From: Rhodothermia bacterium
GTDB taxonomy: Bacteria > Bacteroidota > Rhodothermia > Balneolales > Balneolaceae
Direction: 5' to 3'
Assembly (NCBI GenBank): GCA_030427885.1
Contig: JAUICM010000003.1
Coordinates: forward strand, 62,001 to 126,000
Length of the DNA: 64,000 bases
The first letter of the stretch is position 1; the number at the start of each line of letters is the position of its first letter. Below the pieces are notes generated by a model, which worked only from the letters and a program-made list of their open reading frames with translations, searched no databases and had not been told where the DNA came from. Below, piece by piece: positions 48,244-57,855 of the stretch. A program made the translations under genes and the position numbers.

Positions 48244-49377
48244 TCAGATATAGAATAGAATGGTAAAGGTAGTTCCGCCTTCTTCGTTCTCACGCTGAGA
48301 AAGGGTTGCTTCCAGTTTACTGGCCAGTGTTTGAATGATGACTGAGGCAAGCGAATCCTCGGAACTGCCATCCAGATTAGATCTCAGGCCAGAGCCATTA
48401 TCTGATAAGGAGATCTGAACACTGTTATTCTCATCCTTCTTTACAGAAAGGGTGATCTTTCCATACTTCTCGATCTCAAATGCATCTTTGTACATATGCA
48501 CTAGAACCTCATTTGCCACCAAACCAACGGTAAGTGCCACATTAGCCTTCACGGCTATCTTGTCCATATCCAGCATCAGGCTGATGTCTTTATCCGGATC
48601 TTCAAAGATCTCGGATACCACAGAGGTGAGTCGTCCCAGATATAGACCAAGATCCAGATATTCAAACTCGTCCTGATTATATAAAATATGATGTGCGTTT
48701 GCGATCGCCTCGATCCGGGAACCAGTAGCTTTCAGAATGAACTTTGCCAGCTCGCCTTCAATATTCGGTATTTCCAGCTGGATAAGTGCATTAATTGCTC
48801 CCAGATTGCTCTTTAGTCCCTGGTGAACTTCCTTAAGCTTTTTTTCCTTACTCTGGATCTGCTCTTTAAGATCATCTACTTCTTTCACCTTTTCGATCGA
48901 AAGTGCTATATGTCCGGCCAGTGTTTCAAAAGTAGGGATCTGGTCTTCGCTGAAGTCTTTACCACCTTTTCGGTTCAGAGCCTGAATGACCCCAATGGCT
49001 TCATCCTTCGAATTGATAAGGGGAATGCAAATGATATTCTGAGTATTGAATTCCGAGCTCAGATCGCCCCAGAATATCTCACTCTTCTCCATCGAATTGG
49101 AGATGTACGGCTTTTTATTCTTTAATACCCAACCAGCAACCCCTTTATCCTTGGGGATACTCATACCTTTGATTTTGTCTTTGATCGGACCGGTCGGAAT
49201 ACTCACATGTAGCTCACCGGATACATTATCGAGTAACATGAGAGAACTGGCTTCGGCTTCCATCAACTGGGTAGTCGAATTCATACACTTAAGGAGCAGT
49301 GACTTCAGTTCCATCGTACGATTTATGCCTTCGATCGCGTGCAACAACAACTGCATGTGTTTAAAATTTTCCGCCAT
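48244..49377 (-). CDS. GAF-domain sensor histidine kinase (HisKA_2/HWE-like)
   Basis: The protein has 377 residues and is soluble. A GAF domain (about 15-165, EASSLMLLDNVSGELHVSIP, CIPLINSKDEAIGVIQALNR) leads into a coiled coil (about 168-190). A HisKA_2-like helix follows (VHQGLKSNLGAINALIQLE). The ATPase domain has the N-box GLVANEVLVHMYKDAF, where the usual second Asn is His, and a G-box DNGSGLRSNLDGSSEDSLAS. The phosphoacceptor His and the first N-box Asn remain, so activity is possible. No partner regulator is adjacent. Its 3' end is duplicated as a relic near 45124. Confidence 0.85.
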   Translation of the reverse strand: MAENFKHMQLLLHAIEGINRTMELKSLLLKCMNSTTQLMEAEASSLMLLDNVSGELHVSIPTGPIKDKIKGMSIPKDKGVAGWVLKNKKPYISNSMEKSEIFWGDLSSEFNTQNIICIPLINSKDEAIGVIQALNRKGGKDFSEDQIPTFETLAGHIALSIEKVKEVDDLKEQIQSKEKKLKEVHQGLKSNLGAINALIQLEIPNIEGELAKFILKATGSRIEAIANAHHILYNQDEFEYLDLGLYLGRLTSVVSEIFEDPDKDISLMLDMDKIAVKANVALTVGLVANEVLVHMYKDAFEIEKYGKITLSVKKDENNSVQISLSDNGSGLRSNLDGSSEDSLASVIIQTLASKLEATLSQRENEEGGTTFTILFYI

Positions 49378-49435
49378 GGGTTCGGTGAGTTACAAAGTAT
49401 TTTTGAGTGGCTTTAAAGATGCCGTATCCGCACTA

Positions 49436-49476
49436 TAAAAACAAAAAATCCCTGACCAAATAATTTGATCAGGGAT
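49436..49476 (-). terminator. Intrinsic terminator of the aconitase gene
   Basis: On the minus strand ATCCCTGATCAAA pairs with TTTGGTCAGGGAT (13 bp, one T-G pair) around a 3-nt loop. A run of T follows (TTTTTTGTTTTT). It lies about 22 nt past the aconitase stop. Confidence 0.92.
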
Positions 49477-49497
49477 ATTGTTTTACAAAACTAAGTT

Positions 49498-52203
49498 TTA
49501 GCTCTTGCTCTTTTTGAGGTAGTCGAGCAATACAGTGTGGAGAATTCCACCGTTTCGGTAGTAATCTACTTCAACAGGTGTGTCGATCCTGCACTTCGTC
49601 ATGAATTCAACAACTGATCCATCAGATTTGGTTGCCGTAACTTTGATCTCTTCACGGGCTTTCACATTATCATCCACATGAATATCAAAGGTTTCTGATC
49701 CATCTAATCCAAGAGCATCTGCAGAATCTCCGTCTTTAAACTGAAGAGGAAGCACACCCATCTGTATCAGGTTTGAACGGTGAATTCGCTCATAAGAAAC
49801 AGCGATCACACATTTCACACCCAGAAGGTTGGTTCCTTTAGCAGCCCAATCACGGGAAGAACCCGTTCCGTACTGCTTACCGGCAAGTGCTACAAGCGGA
49901 GTTCCATTCTCTTTGTATTTCAGTGAGGCTTCAAAAATAGAAGTGATCTCACCAGTCGGATGATATTTGGTAAATCCACCTTCAGTACCCGGAGCCAACT
50001 GATTCTTGAAACGTACGTTCGCAAAAGTACCGCGGGTCATAACGCGGTCATTACCACGTCGCGAGCCATAAGAGTTGAAGTCTTTCTTTTCGACGCCATG
50101 TTCTTTCAGGTATACACCTGCCGGTGCATCTTCTTTGATATTACCTGCAGGAGAAATATGATCAGTGGTGATTGAATCTCCCACTTTAACCAGTGTTCTT
50201 GCACCTGTAATTGGTTTGATCTCTTTTGAATCTTCATCCATTCCCATAAAGAAAGGTGGTTCCTGGATGTACGTTGACTTTTCATCCCAGGCAAAAAGAT
50301 CACCGCCTGTTACCGGAATTTCTTCCCATGCCGGAGAGTCAAAAATATCGCTGTACATTTCTTCAAACAGATCCGGACGAATTGCATTATCCAGCTCCGC
50401 TGCGATCTCCTCTGTTGTTGGCCATATGTCTTTCAGATACACATCGTTGCCATCTTTGTCTTTACCTAGAGGCTCGCTTGCCAGGTCGATGTCAACAGTA
50501 CCGGCCAGTGCATATGCTACAACCAATGGAGGTGACGCAAGGAAATTCGCTTTCACCCATGGGTGTATACGTCCTTCGAAGTTTCTGTTACCTGAGAGAA
50601 CCCCCGCTGCGATCAAGTCGCCTTCACGGATTGCTTTCTCAACCGGTTCCGGAAGTGGTCCGGAGTTACCAATACATGTGGTACATCCATATCCAACCAG
50701 GTTGAATCCGAGTTTATCCATGTATTCAGTAAGACCAGCTTCTTTCAGATATTCGGTTACCACACGGGAGCCCGGTGCCAGTGATGTTTTCACATAAGCC
50801 GGAACAGTAAGTCCTTTTTCTACGGCTTTCTTCGCAACAATACCTGCTCCCAGCATTACGCTTGGGTTTGAAGTGTTGGTACAAGAGGTGATCGCTGCGA
50901 TAACCACATCACCATGCTTCATCTCAATTTCCTGGCCATTTTTGTACAATCCTTTGTTAGCCAGTTTTTCCTTAGCCAGGTTGAAGCCCATCGTAGGATT
51001 ATCACTAACCAGCGATTCCTCGAATGTCTTCTTCATATTTCTCAAGACAATGCGGTCGTGCGGAAGTTTTGGGCCTGCCAATGAGGTCTCAACCGTACTC
51101 AGATCAAGTTGTAGTGTTGATGTAAATTCAGGGTCAACCGTATCGTCGGTTCTGAATAAGCCCTGAGCTTTAGTGTAATTCTCAACAAGCTGTACTAATT
51201 CCTCTGAGCGACCGGTTCTTCTCATATAACGTAGTGATTCCGCGTCGATCGGGAAAAATCCCATGGTTGCTCCGTATTCAGGAGCCATGTTTGCAATGGT
51301 GGCACGATCTGGCAGACTCATATTGCTGATACCATCACCATAAAATTCCACGAACTTACCAACCACACCGTGCTTTCTGAGCATTTGGGTTACAGTAAGT
51401 GTCAGATCGGTAGCTGTTACTCCTTCCTGAAGTGCGCCGGTTAGTTTCATACCAACTACTTCAGGTACCAACATCGAAATAGGCTGACCAAGCATTGCTG
51501 CTTCCGCCTCAATTCCACCAACACCCCAGCCAAGAATACCAAGTCCGTTGATCATAGTAGTATGCGAATCGGTTCCTACCAGAGTATCTGGATATGCGGT
51601 AACAGAACCGTCTTCTTCTTCACGGGTAAATACACCCCGTGCCAGATATTCAAGGTTCACCTGGTGAACGATTCCGCGGCCCGGAGGTACTACCCGGAAA
51701 TTATCAAATGCTTCTTTACCCCATTTCAGGAATTCGTAGCGCTCATTATTACGCTCCATTTCTTTCTCAACGTTGAAAAACAGCGCGGCATCGCTTCCGA
51801 ACATATCTACCTGAACAGAGTGGTCGATTACCAGATCAACAGGAACCTGTGGGTTGATGGCATTAGGATCACCTCCCATACGTTTCATTGCTGACCTCAG
51901 TGCGGCCAGATCAACTACAGCTGGTACACCGGTAAAATCCTGAAGAACCACACGTGAAGGCTTGAATGGGATCTCGCCCTGCGGATCCTTCGCATCATAG
52001 TTTGCCAGCGCTTCAATATCCTGCTTTGTTACCAGGTAGTCATCATACTCACGCAGTACTGCTTCCAATAATATCTTTATGGAGAAAGGAAGTTTTTCAA
52101 TGTTATCGTAACCGAGTCCCTTTAACTTGTCCAGGCTGTATAGATTGGCTTTGCCTGATCCCGTTTCAAATTCGACTCGTGTTTGTTTAAAATTCTCGCT
52201 CAT
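49498..52203 (-). CDS. acnA: Aconitate hydratase, AcnA/IRP type
   Basis: The protein has 901 residues, the usual length for the AcnA group. It has the substrate/cluster motifs [20 protein letters not shown] and [31 protein letters not shown] supplies the paired [4Fe-4S] cysteines. The swivel domain contains [16 protein letters not shown]. It interconverts citrate and isocitrate in the TCA cycle. It stands as a single gene with its own terminator. Confidence 0.97.
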   Translation of the reverse strand: MSENFKQTRVEFETGSGKANLYSLDKLKGLGYDNIEKLPFSIKILLEAVLREYDDYLVTKQDIEALANYDAKDPQGEIPFKPSRVVLQDFTGVPAVVDLAALRSAMKRMGGDPNAINPQVPVDLVIDHSVQVDMFGSDAALFFNVEKEMERNNERYEFLKWGKEAFDNFRVVPPGRGIVHQVNLEYLARGVFTREEEDGSVTAYPDTLVGTDSHTTMINGLGILGWGVGGIEAEAAMLGQPISMLVPEVVGMKLTGALQEGVTATDLTLTVTQMLRKHGVVGKFVEFYGDGISNMSLPDRATIANMAPEYGATMGFFPIDAESLRYMRRTGRSEELVQLVENYTKAQGLFRTDDTVDPEFTSTLQLDLSTVETSLAGPKLPHDRIVLRNMKKTFEESLVSDNPTMGFNLAKEKLANKGLYKNGQEIEMKHGDVVIAAITSCTNTSNPSVMLGAGIVAKKAVEKGLTVPAYVKTSLAPGSRVVTEYLKEAGLTEYMDKLGFNLVGYGCTTCIGNSGPLPEPVEKAIREGDLIAAGVLSGNRNFEGRIHPWVKANFLASPPLVVAYALAGTVDIDLASEPLGKDKDGNDVYLKDIWPTTEEIAAELDNAIRPDLFEEMYSDIFDSPAWEEIPVTGGDLFAWDEKSTYIQEPPFFMGMDEDSKEIKPITGARTLVKVGDSITTDHISPAGNIKEDAPAGVYLKEHGVEKKDFNSYGSRRGNDRVMTRGTFANVRFKNQLAPGTEGGFTKYHPTGEITSIFEASLKYKENGTPLVALAGKQYGTGSSRDWAAKGTNLLGVKCVIAVSYERIHRSNLIQMGVLPLQFKDGDSADALGLDGSETFDIHVDDNVKAREEIKVTATKSDGSVVEFMTKCRIDTPVEVDYYRNGGILHTVLLDYLKKSKS

Positions 52204-52322
52204 TATCTAATCGATGGTTTAATTCCCTTTTTACTCGACTAAAAATACAAATCTTTTTGGCTATTTGTTCGCCTCTTCACATAGTTTATTGTTATAGAAC
52301 TAATAAGAACTGTGAAGAATTC

Positions 52323-53231
52323 CTATTCATAAACACTGACTTCGGGAGTTCCCGGAAAAATATCAGCTCTTTTAATGTTTCTGGGCGGGCAGGCTACCGG
52401 AACATTATTTGAATCATAGCAGGGCAGTAATGAAATTGATCTCGCTGCAACCCCTGCCACTACTCCCAATCCATTTGACACATTGCGTTGTACATCTAAT
52501 AAGGCTGCTGCTTCATCGCTCTCTGCTAGCTCGGGCCAGCTTTCGTTGCCCGAAACTATGATCATATAAGCATCATTTACTGAAACCCGGACAGCAGCAT
52601 TTCCAAGCGCATCTGAGACTTTCCCATTATCATTTAGTACGATCCTGAAATTACCGTTTTGATCTATTGTTACCATATTCTCATCTATTTCTGTGATCCT
52701 TACTAACCTTAAACCACTGGCTGTATTCATCATATACACCCGTTCAAGTATCACGAATTTCTCTACTCCTGATCCTGTTACAAGACTGGAAAAACGGGTT
52801 CCATCAAAATGTTGAGAAACAGGTAACGGAAATTCCTTTGGGATCTTTACCGTTGCATGACTTGACTCTCCACCTGAATTCGTAGCTGTCAGCGTATACT
52901 CTTCCCCTCCATGAAGGCTATCCTCTGAAAGGTAATTCCAGTAATATACTTGCTTCCCATCTACAAACCGGGTGAATTTGTAGCCTGGCAGATCTGAAAC
53001 CACTCCCGTACTCTCTCTTTTTAAAGTAACTCTGGTATCACTCGAATCCCCAAAACTGATTACTGTCTCCCTTACAGGAGAGACTCTTATCCATTGGTAA
53101 CCAGAATACAGATCCAGATATCCATACATCGAAAAAACGTAATCACTCTCCTGTAGTGGCTCGAATGTATATTCGCAGTTCATTCCGGAAACAATTAGAA
53201 TTGGCAGTATCAGAATACGCAGCCTTTTCAT
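52323..53231 (-). CDS. DUF4249-type lipoprotein, array copy 1 (most distal)
   Basis: The protein has 302 residues. The lipoprotein signal ends LIVSGMNC, and the family start EYTFEPLQESDY follows the Cys directly. The N-terminal part has SMYGYLDLYSGYQWIRVSPV and a beta-rich middle. The C-terminal block is NDAYMIIVSGNESWPEL, NGLGVVAGVAARSISLLPCY and VPVACPPRN, with two Cys spaced by nine residues. DUF4249 proteins are usually single genes behind a TonB receptor and are thought to act as its surface partners; the ligand is unknown. Its ATG overlaps the previous stop by 4 nt. Confidence 0.88.
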   Translation of the reverse strand: MKRLRILILPILIVSGMNCEYTFEPLQESDYVFSMYGYLDLYSGYQWIRVSPVRETVISFGDSSDTRVTLKRESTGVVSDLPGYKFTRFVDGKQVYYWNYLSEDSLHGGEEYTLTATNSGGESSHATVKIPKEFPLPVSQHFDGTRFSSLVTGSGVEKFVILERVYMMNTASGLRLVRITEIDENMVTIDQNGNFRIVLNDNGKVSDALGNAAVRVSVNDAYMIIVSGNESWPELAESDEAAALLDVQRNVSNGLGVVAGVAARSISLLPCYDSNNVPVACPPRNIKRADIFPGTPEVSVYE

Positions 53232-54145
53232 TGTTCACCTTTCCCCATCATCATATCTGAAGGTTTTATTTTTCTGGGCGGGCAGGCTACCGGAACATGA
53301 TTGGAATCATAGCAGGGCTCCAGGGAAATTTTATAGGCAGCCACACCTGCAACCACGCCTAATCCATCCTGCACATTTCGTTGAGCATCGGGAAGTGCAT
53401 TTTCTTCGCTTCCGGTTCCTGCTGACTCCGGCCAGCTTTCGTTGCCCGTAGCGATAATCATGTAGGCGTCACGAAGACTCGCTTGTCCTATTCCGGTTCC
53501 GAAATAATCATTGATGTAAGCTCGATCATTAAAAGAAATATTAAAACTCCCTTGTTCATCAGTAACAACCTTATCCAACTGAGATACCTTAATTCTTATC
53601 GTATCAGGATCACCAAAACCAGCAAAAAAAAGAAAAGTGTAGGTTATTTCTGCCACCACCATCTTAATGACTTCCGTTCCTGTTACCACCCCCTCGTAAG
53701 ACCTTTCATTGAAGCTTTCTGATACTGGAACCGGATATGATTCGGGAATTCTAACATCAGCCCGACTCGATAACCCGTTATTACCTTCCACCGTTAAAAT
53801 ATATTCCTCTTGCTGAAAGACAGAGTCCCTTGAAACATAATTCCAGAAGTTGACAGTATCCTGACCATCTTCAAAAAAGGTAAATAAGTGCCCTGATAAC
53901 TTGGACCGTACACCAGTACTCTCTCTTTTAAGTGTTACTGAAAGATCCAGTGAGTCAGTGCTTGAACCATAAGAGAGCGTTTCCCGAACAGGAGTAACTC
54001 TAAACCAGTGCTCATTGGAATACAGATCTAGATATCCATAGATAGAATAGTTGTAATCGCTCTCCTGCAACGGCTCGAATGCTGTTTCACATCCCAGACC
54101 CGAAACAATAGCTACAGATAATATCAGAACACGTAATTTTTTCAT
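53228..54145 (-). CDS. DUF4249-type lipoprotein, array copy 2
   Basis: The protein has 305 residues. The signal ends VSGLGC, followed by ETAFEPLQESDYNYSIYGYL. Residues about 28-115 and about 222-300 are nearly identical to copy 3, also at nucleotide level. The stretch between them (about 116-220, with TYTFLFFAGFGDPDTIRIKV) is clearly different. The C-terminal CYDSNHVPVAC pair is present. The 4-nt overlap with copy 3 indicates coupled translation. This pattern points to recent duplication with change or replacement of the central part. Confidence 0.9.
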   Translation of the reverse strand: MKKLRVLILSVAIVSGLGCETAFEPLQESDYNYSIYGYLDLYSNEHWFRVTPVRETLSYGSSTDSLDLSVTLKRESTGVRSKLSGHLFTFFEDGQDTVNFWNYVSRDSVFQQEEYILTVEGNNGLSSRADVRIPESYPVPVSESFNERSYEGVVTGTEVIKMVVAEITYTFLFFAGFGDPDTIRIKVSQLDKVVTDEQGSFNISFNDRAYINDYFGTGIGQASLRDAYMIIATGNESWPESAGTGSEENALPDAQRNVQDGLGVVAGVAAYKISLEPCYDSNHVPVACPPRKIKPSDMMMGKGEQ

Positions 54146-55044
54146 TGTCCTCCCGCTATAACCAGATCGGAAGGTTTTATTTTTCTGGGCGGGCAGGCTA
54201 CCGGAACATGATTGGAATCATAGCAGGGCTCCAATGATATTTTATAGGCAGCCACACCCGCAACCACGCCTAATCCATCCTGCACATTTCGTTGAGCATC
54301 GGGAAGTGCATTTTCTTCGCTTCCGGTTCCTGCTGACTCCGGCCAGCTTTCGTTGCCCGAAGCGATAATCATGTAGGCGTCACGGTATGCTAGTCCCTGA
54401 ACTGTGATCGCTCCGTATTTTTCCAGAAGGGCCGGCCAGTCATTAAATGCGATCCTGAAATTTCCATTCTCATCTACTGAAATATCTTCAAGATGGGATC
54501 TCTTAAAAATTACTTCTACTGGACCATGTTCAAATATATAAGTGATCTCAGCCACCACATATTTATCAATTCCTGTCCCGGCAACCATTCCGGTCAGTCT
54601 GCCTGAGTTGAATTCTTGAGAGATCGGTATCGGGTAAGCCGGAGGAATCGCTGCTGTAGCATGGCTTGTTTTACCGCCTTCTCCAGTTACTGTAATAGTG
54701 TATTCCTCTTGCTCAAAGACAGAATCCCTTGCAACATAATTCCAGAAATTGACCGTATCCTGACCATCCTCAAAAAAGGTAAATAAATGCCCTGATAACT
54801 TAGAACGTACACCGGTGCTCTCTCTTTTGAGGGTTACCGAGAGATCCAAAGAATCGGTACTCGAGCCATAAGAGATCGTTTCCCGAACTGGTGTGACTCT
54901 GAACCAATGCTCATTGGAATTCAGATCCAGATACCCATAAATGGAGTAATTATAATCGCTCTCTTGAATAGGTTCGAAAGTTTGCTCGCAGCTCAGTCCG
55001 GACAGAAAGATCAATACCAATATCGGAAGTCCCGGTTTCTTCAT
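54142..55044 (-). CDS. DUF4249-type lipoprotein, array copy 3
   Basis: The protein has 300 residues. The signal ends FLSGLSC, then EQTFEPIQESDYNYSIYGYL. It shares NEHWFRVTPVRET and LSGHLFTFFEDGQDTVNFWN with copy 2, and shares its C-terminal third. The centre (EITYIFEHGPVEVIFKRSHL, WPALLEKYGAITVQGL) is its own. It probably sits on the outer membrane as part of the receptor system. It overlaps copies 2 and 4 by 4 nt each. Confidence 0.9.
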   Translation of the reverse strand: MKKPGLPILVLIFLSGLSCEQTFEPIQESDYNYSIYGYLDLNSNEHWFRVTPVRETISYGSSTDSLDLSVTLKRESTGVRSKLSGHLFTFFEDGQDTVNFWNYVARDSVFEQEEYTITVTGEGGKTSHATAAIPPAYPIPISQEFNSGRLTGMVAGTGIDKYVVAEITYIFEHGPVEVIFKRSHLEDISVDENGNFRIAFNDWPALLEKYGAITVQGLAYRDAYMIIASGNESWPESAGTGSEENALPDAQRNVQDGLGVVAGVAAYKISLEPCYDSNHVPVACPPRKIKPSDLVIAGGQ

Positions 55045-55952
55045 TGTTCAGAATACTTTAAAAGTTTATTCCGATCTGATCTTGAATCAGAAATTGGACA
55101 TTCTGAACCATCAGGGAGAGTACAAGTATCTACTCGCATTGTATAAGTTGCCAAACCGGTAACTACCCCAAGACCATCCTCAACATTATTTTGTGTATCC
55201 GGGATCGCGTTTTCTTCTGAACCAGTACCATACGATTCAGGCCAGCTACCATTGTCTACTGCAATAGTGAAAATAACCTGACTAATACCAAATTCATCCA
55301 AGCCCCATCTTGGAAATTCTTTATCTAAATTAGTAGCATCATCAATGAAAACGCTAAAGTTCCCATCTTCATCAACCTGAACATTACCTTCTCTGAGCTT
55401 AGACGTTTTATAGTAAACACAACAAAGTCCATTTACCGTTAACGAATATTCCAGAGTTGCGAGTACAATTCTGTTTTTTACCGAGCCCTGTATTAATCCA
55501 GTGAAACTGTCATTATCATAATCAGAAACAACTGGTTTAGGAAAGGTATCCGGCATTCTCACTGTCGCATAACTAGATTGCCCGTCTTCTCCTGTTACTC
55601 TGATCGTGTACTCTTCATTGGCATTAAGGGAGTCCATCAGAACATAATTCCAGAAATTGGCGGTGTCCTGACCATCTTCATAAAAAGTGAATAATTGAGC
55701 AGAAAGCCTGAACTGTTCCCCAGTTGTTTCTCTGGTAAGTGTAACATCCACCCCAAGTGAATCCCAATTCGCCCCTGCTATTATCTTCTGACGAATAGGA
55801 TTTACTCTGAACCACTGCTCATTGGAGTGAAGGTCCAGGTATCCGTTTATTGAAAAATTGTAGTCACCCTCCTGAAAGGGCTGGAAATTCTGTTCACAGC
55901 TGATATTAAATCCCACCACTAAAATGACCAAATATAACATTACTCTCTTCAT
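55041..55952 (-). CDS. DUF4249-type lipoprotein, array copy 4
   Basis: The protein has 303 residues. The signal ends LVVGFNISC, then EQNFQPFQEGDYNFSINGYL. It keeps the shared SNEQWFRVNPIR and FYEDGQDTANFWNYV blocks. Its tail differs from the others: the Cys pair is only seven residues apart (CTLPDGSEC) and the CPPR motif is absent. The central part has an extra Cys pair (NGLCCVYY). It overlaps its neighbours by 4 nt on both sides. Confidence 0.88.
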   Translation of the reverse strand: MKRVMLYLVILVVGFNISCEQNFQPFQEGDYNFSINGYLDLHSNEQWFRVNPIRQKIIAGANWDSLGVDVTLTRETTGEQFRLSAQLFTFYEDGQDTANFWNYVLMDSLNANEEYTIRVTGEDGQSSYATVRMPDTFPKPVVSDYDNDSFTGLIQGSVKNRIVLATLEYSLTVNGLCCVYYKTSKLREGNVQVDEDGNFSVFIDDATNLDKEFPRWGLDEFGISQVIFTIAVDNGSWPESYGTGSEENAIPDTQNNVEDGLGVVTGLATYTMRVDTCTLPDGSECPISDSRSDRNKLLKYSEQ

Positions 55953-56887
55953 TGACCTGCTATTTTAGAGTTCACATTTTTCGGCGGACAGGGCACCAGC
56001 TCATCATTGGCATTACGGCAACTTTTAAATGGCATGGTAAGGCTGGCTACCCCAAGTACCAGGCCCGTACCGTTTTCCACATTATTTGCTAACTCAGGTA
56101 ATGCCGCTTCCTCGCTCGACAACCCTTTTATATAAGGCCAGTCATCTCCACCTACTCCAATAAATATATTGGCACTATCTACAAAGACATCACCTGACGA
56201 TACCAGGTACTGATCTGCTATAAATTTCCGGTCTCCGATGTTAACCCTGTATTCTCCGTTATCCTGAATAAATACCTTTTCCCTTTCGATCTGCGAAACT
56301 TCGACCCTTTTTTTGAGTTCATTCCCAAACTTATCTATGATCGTACAGAAATATTCCACATCCAGAACCACTAACCTGTTATCTACCTGACCTTCCAGCA
56401 CCCCGCTAAAGGTATTCTCATTGTAGCCAAATACGGGAGGCTCAAAAATGGGGGGCACGTAGGTTGTCACCGTACTTTTCTCGCCGTCCGACCGCTCAGC
56501 GATCAGGGTATATTCCTCATCAAATTCAATAGGAAAATCAGTCTTGAAATTTCGCACATAAAACGGGTCATCCGGACCTGAATAGAATACAAAAAGTGAA
56601 TCCTTCAATTCGGATTCTTCTCCTGTACTGTTTTTGATCAAAGTAACTTTTGCATCAATAGGAACATCACTGAGGGCAAGACTCTCCCGAACCGGCATTA
56701 CTCTGATCCATTGTACCTCCTGAGAGGTATTCAGGAAACCATACATGGAATAATGAAATCTGTTATTCTCCTGCAGCGGCTCAAATGCCGTTTCACAACC
56801 CAAAAACCCCAACATCATGATTAGGAGTAACACAGCAATCCCGGAATGTATATAAAATACCTTCTCATTGGTTTTGACTGTGTTCAT
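55949..56887 (-). CDS. DUF4249-type lipoprotein, array copy 5
   Basis: The protein has 312 residues with a long n-region; the lipobox ends MMLGFLGC, then ETAFEPLQENNRFHYSMYGF. It pairs with copy 6: both have a SMYG-LNTSQ-QWIRV block, the SQIERE segment and a GTGLVLGV tail. The Cys pair is CRNANDELVPC. The gap to copy 6 is 16 nt or, if copy 6 ends as called, a normal operon junction. Confidence 0.88.
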   Translation of the reverse strand: MNTVKTNEKVFYIHSGIAVLLLIMMLGFLGCETAFEPLQENNRFHYSMYGFLNTSQEVQWIRVMPVRESLALSDVPIDAKVTLIKNSTGEESELKDSLFVFYSGPDDPFYVRNFKTDFPIEFDEEYTLIAERSDGEKSTVTTYVPPIFEPPVFGYNENTFSGVLEGQVDNRLVVLDVEYFCTIIDKFGNELKKRVEVSQIEREKVFIQDNGEYRVNIGDRKFIADQYLVSSGDVFVDSANIFIGVGGDDWPYIKGLSSEEAALPELANNVENGTGLVLGVASLTMPFKSCRNANDELVPCPPKNVNSKIAGQ

Positions 56888-56903
56888 AATAATTTCGGAT
56901 TTA

Positions 56904-57851
56904 TTACTTCTCTAAAGACAATTTCACTTTTCGATTCGAATTTTTTGGAGTACAGGGTATGAGCATGTTGTTTGAATCATAACAGGCTTCGAAGGGAAGG
57001 GTTATGCTGGACACACCCAATACTAATCCTGTGCCATTCATAACATTGGTTGCTGATTGTGGTAATGCAGACTCTTCAGATGACTGGCTATTGAACTCAG
57101 GCCAGTCATCTCCTGATATGGCGATAAAGATCTCGGCGCTGTCAAGAGTTACGGCCGACTGACTTACCCCAAATTCCCCGGCAATATAATTCCGGTCGCT
57201 TACTGTGATCTTATAATCCCCGTTTTCCTGAACTACAAGCCGCTCTCTTTCTATCTGTGATACTCTGAGCTTTCCTCTCAATGGAATTCCTTCTTCGTCG
57301 ATCACTACATAATAATAGTCTACATCTGCCACTACGATCTGACCCTGAATATTGCCCTGTATGATACCCCCAAGAGTATTGGAATTAAAACTGAAGGTTG
57401 GGGCATCGATCCGGGAAGGGATCCGGGTAGTAGCCGAGCTTACCATTCCGTCCGACCTTTCAGCACGTATTGTATATTCTTCCCCGAATTCGATGGGAAA
57501 ATCAGTATAAAAATTATGCACACTCACGATATCACCTACCCTTGCATAAAAATCAAAAAGGGAATCCTGCAACTCTACGGTTTGTCCAGTACTGTTTTTT
57601 GTCAGGGTCACACGCACATCAATTTCATCATCATCTAAAAACAATGTTTCTCTGATCGGAGTTACCCGGATCCATTGAATATCCTGAGAAGTATTCAGTA
57701 CTCCGTACATAGAATAGAAAAACTGGTCGTTTTCCTGAAGAGGTTCAAAATTATAATCACAGCTGCCAAGTACCAGTGCAATAAGACCAAGTACAACCAG
57801 CAATGGCTGTCTCATTACACTCCTTTTATGTGGCATATCCTGAGATCTCAT
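56904..57851 (-). CDS. DUF4249-type lipoprotein, array copy 6
   Basis: The protein has 315 residues from the ATG at 57849-57851, four bases after the copy 7 stop. This gives a 31-residue signal ending LIALVLGSC, the same length as in copy 5. A later ATG at 57815, preceded by AGGAG, is also possible. A start at 57932 would overlap copy 7 by 77 nt and is unlikely. The mature part begins DYNFEPLQENDQFFYSMYGV and ends with the pair CYDSNNMLIPC. It is most similar to copy 5. Confidence 0.87.
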   Translation of the reverse strand: MRSQDMPHKRSVMRQPLLVVLGLIALVLGSCDYNFEPLQENDQFFYSMYGVLNTSQDIQWIRVTPIRETLFLDDDEIDVRVTLTKNSTGQTVELQDSLFDFYARVGDIVSVHNFYTDFPIEFGEEYTIRAERSDGMVSSATTRIPSRIDAPTFSFNSNTLGGIIQGNIQGQIVVADVDYYYVVIDEEGIPLRGKLRVSQIERERLVVQENGDYKITVSDRNYIAGEFGVSQSAVTLDSAEIFIAISGDDWPEFNSQSSEESALPQSATNVMNGTGLVLGVSSITLPFEACYDSNNMLIPCTPKNSNRKVKLSLEK

Positions 57852-57855
57852 GATG

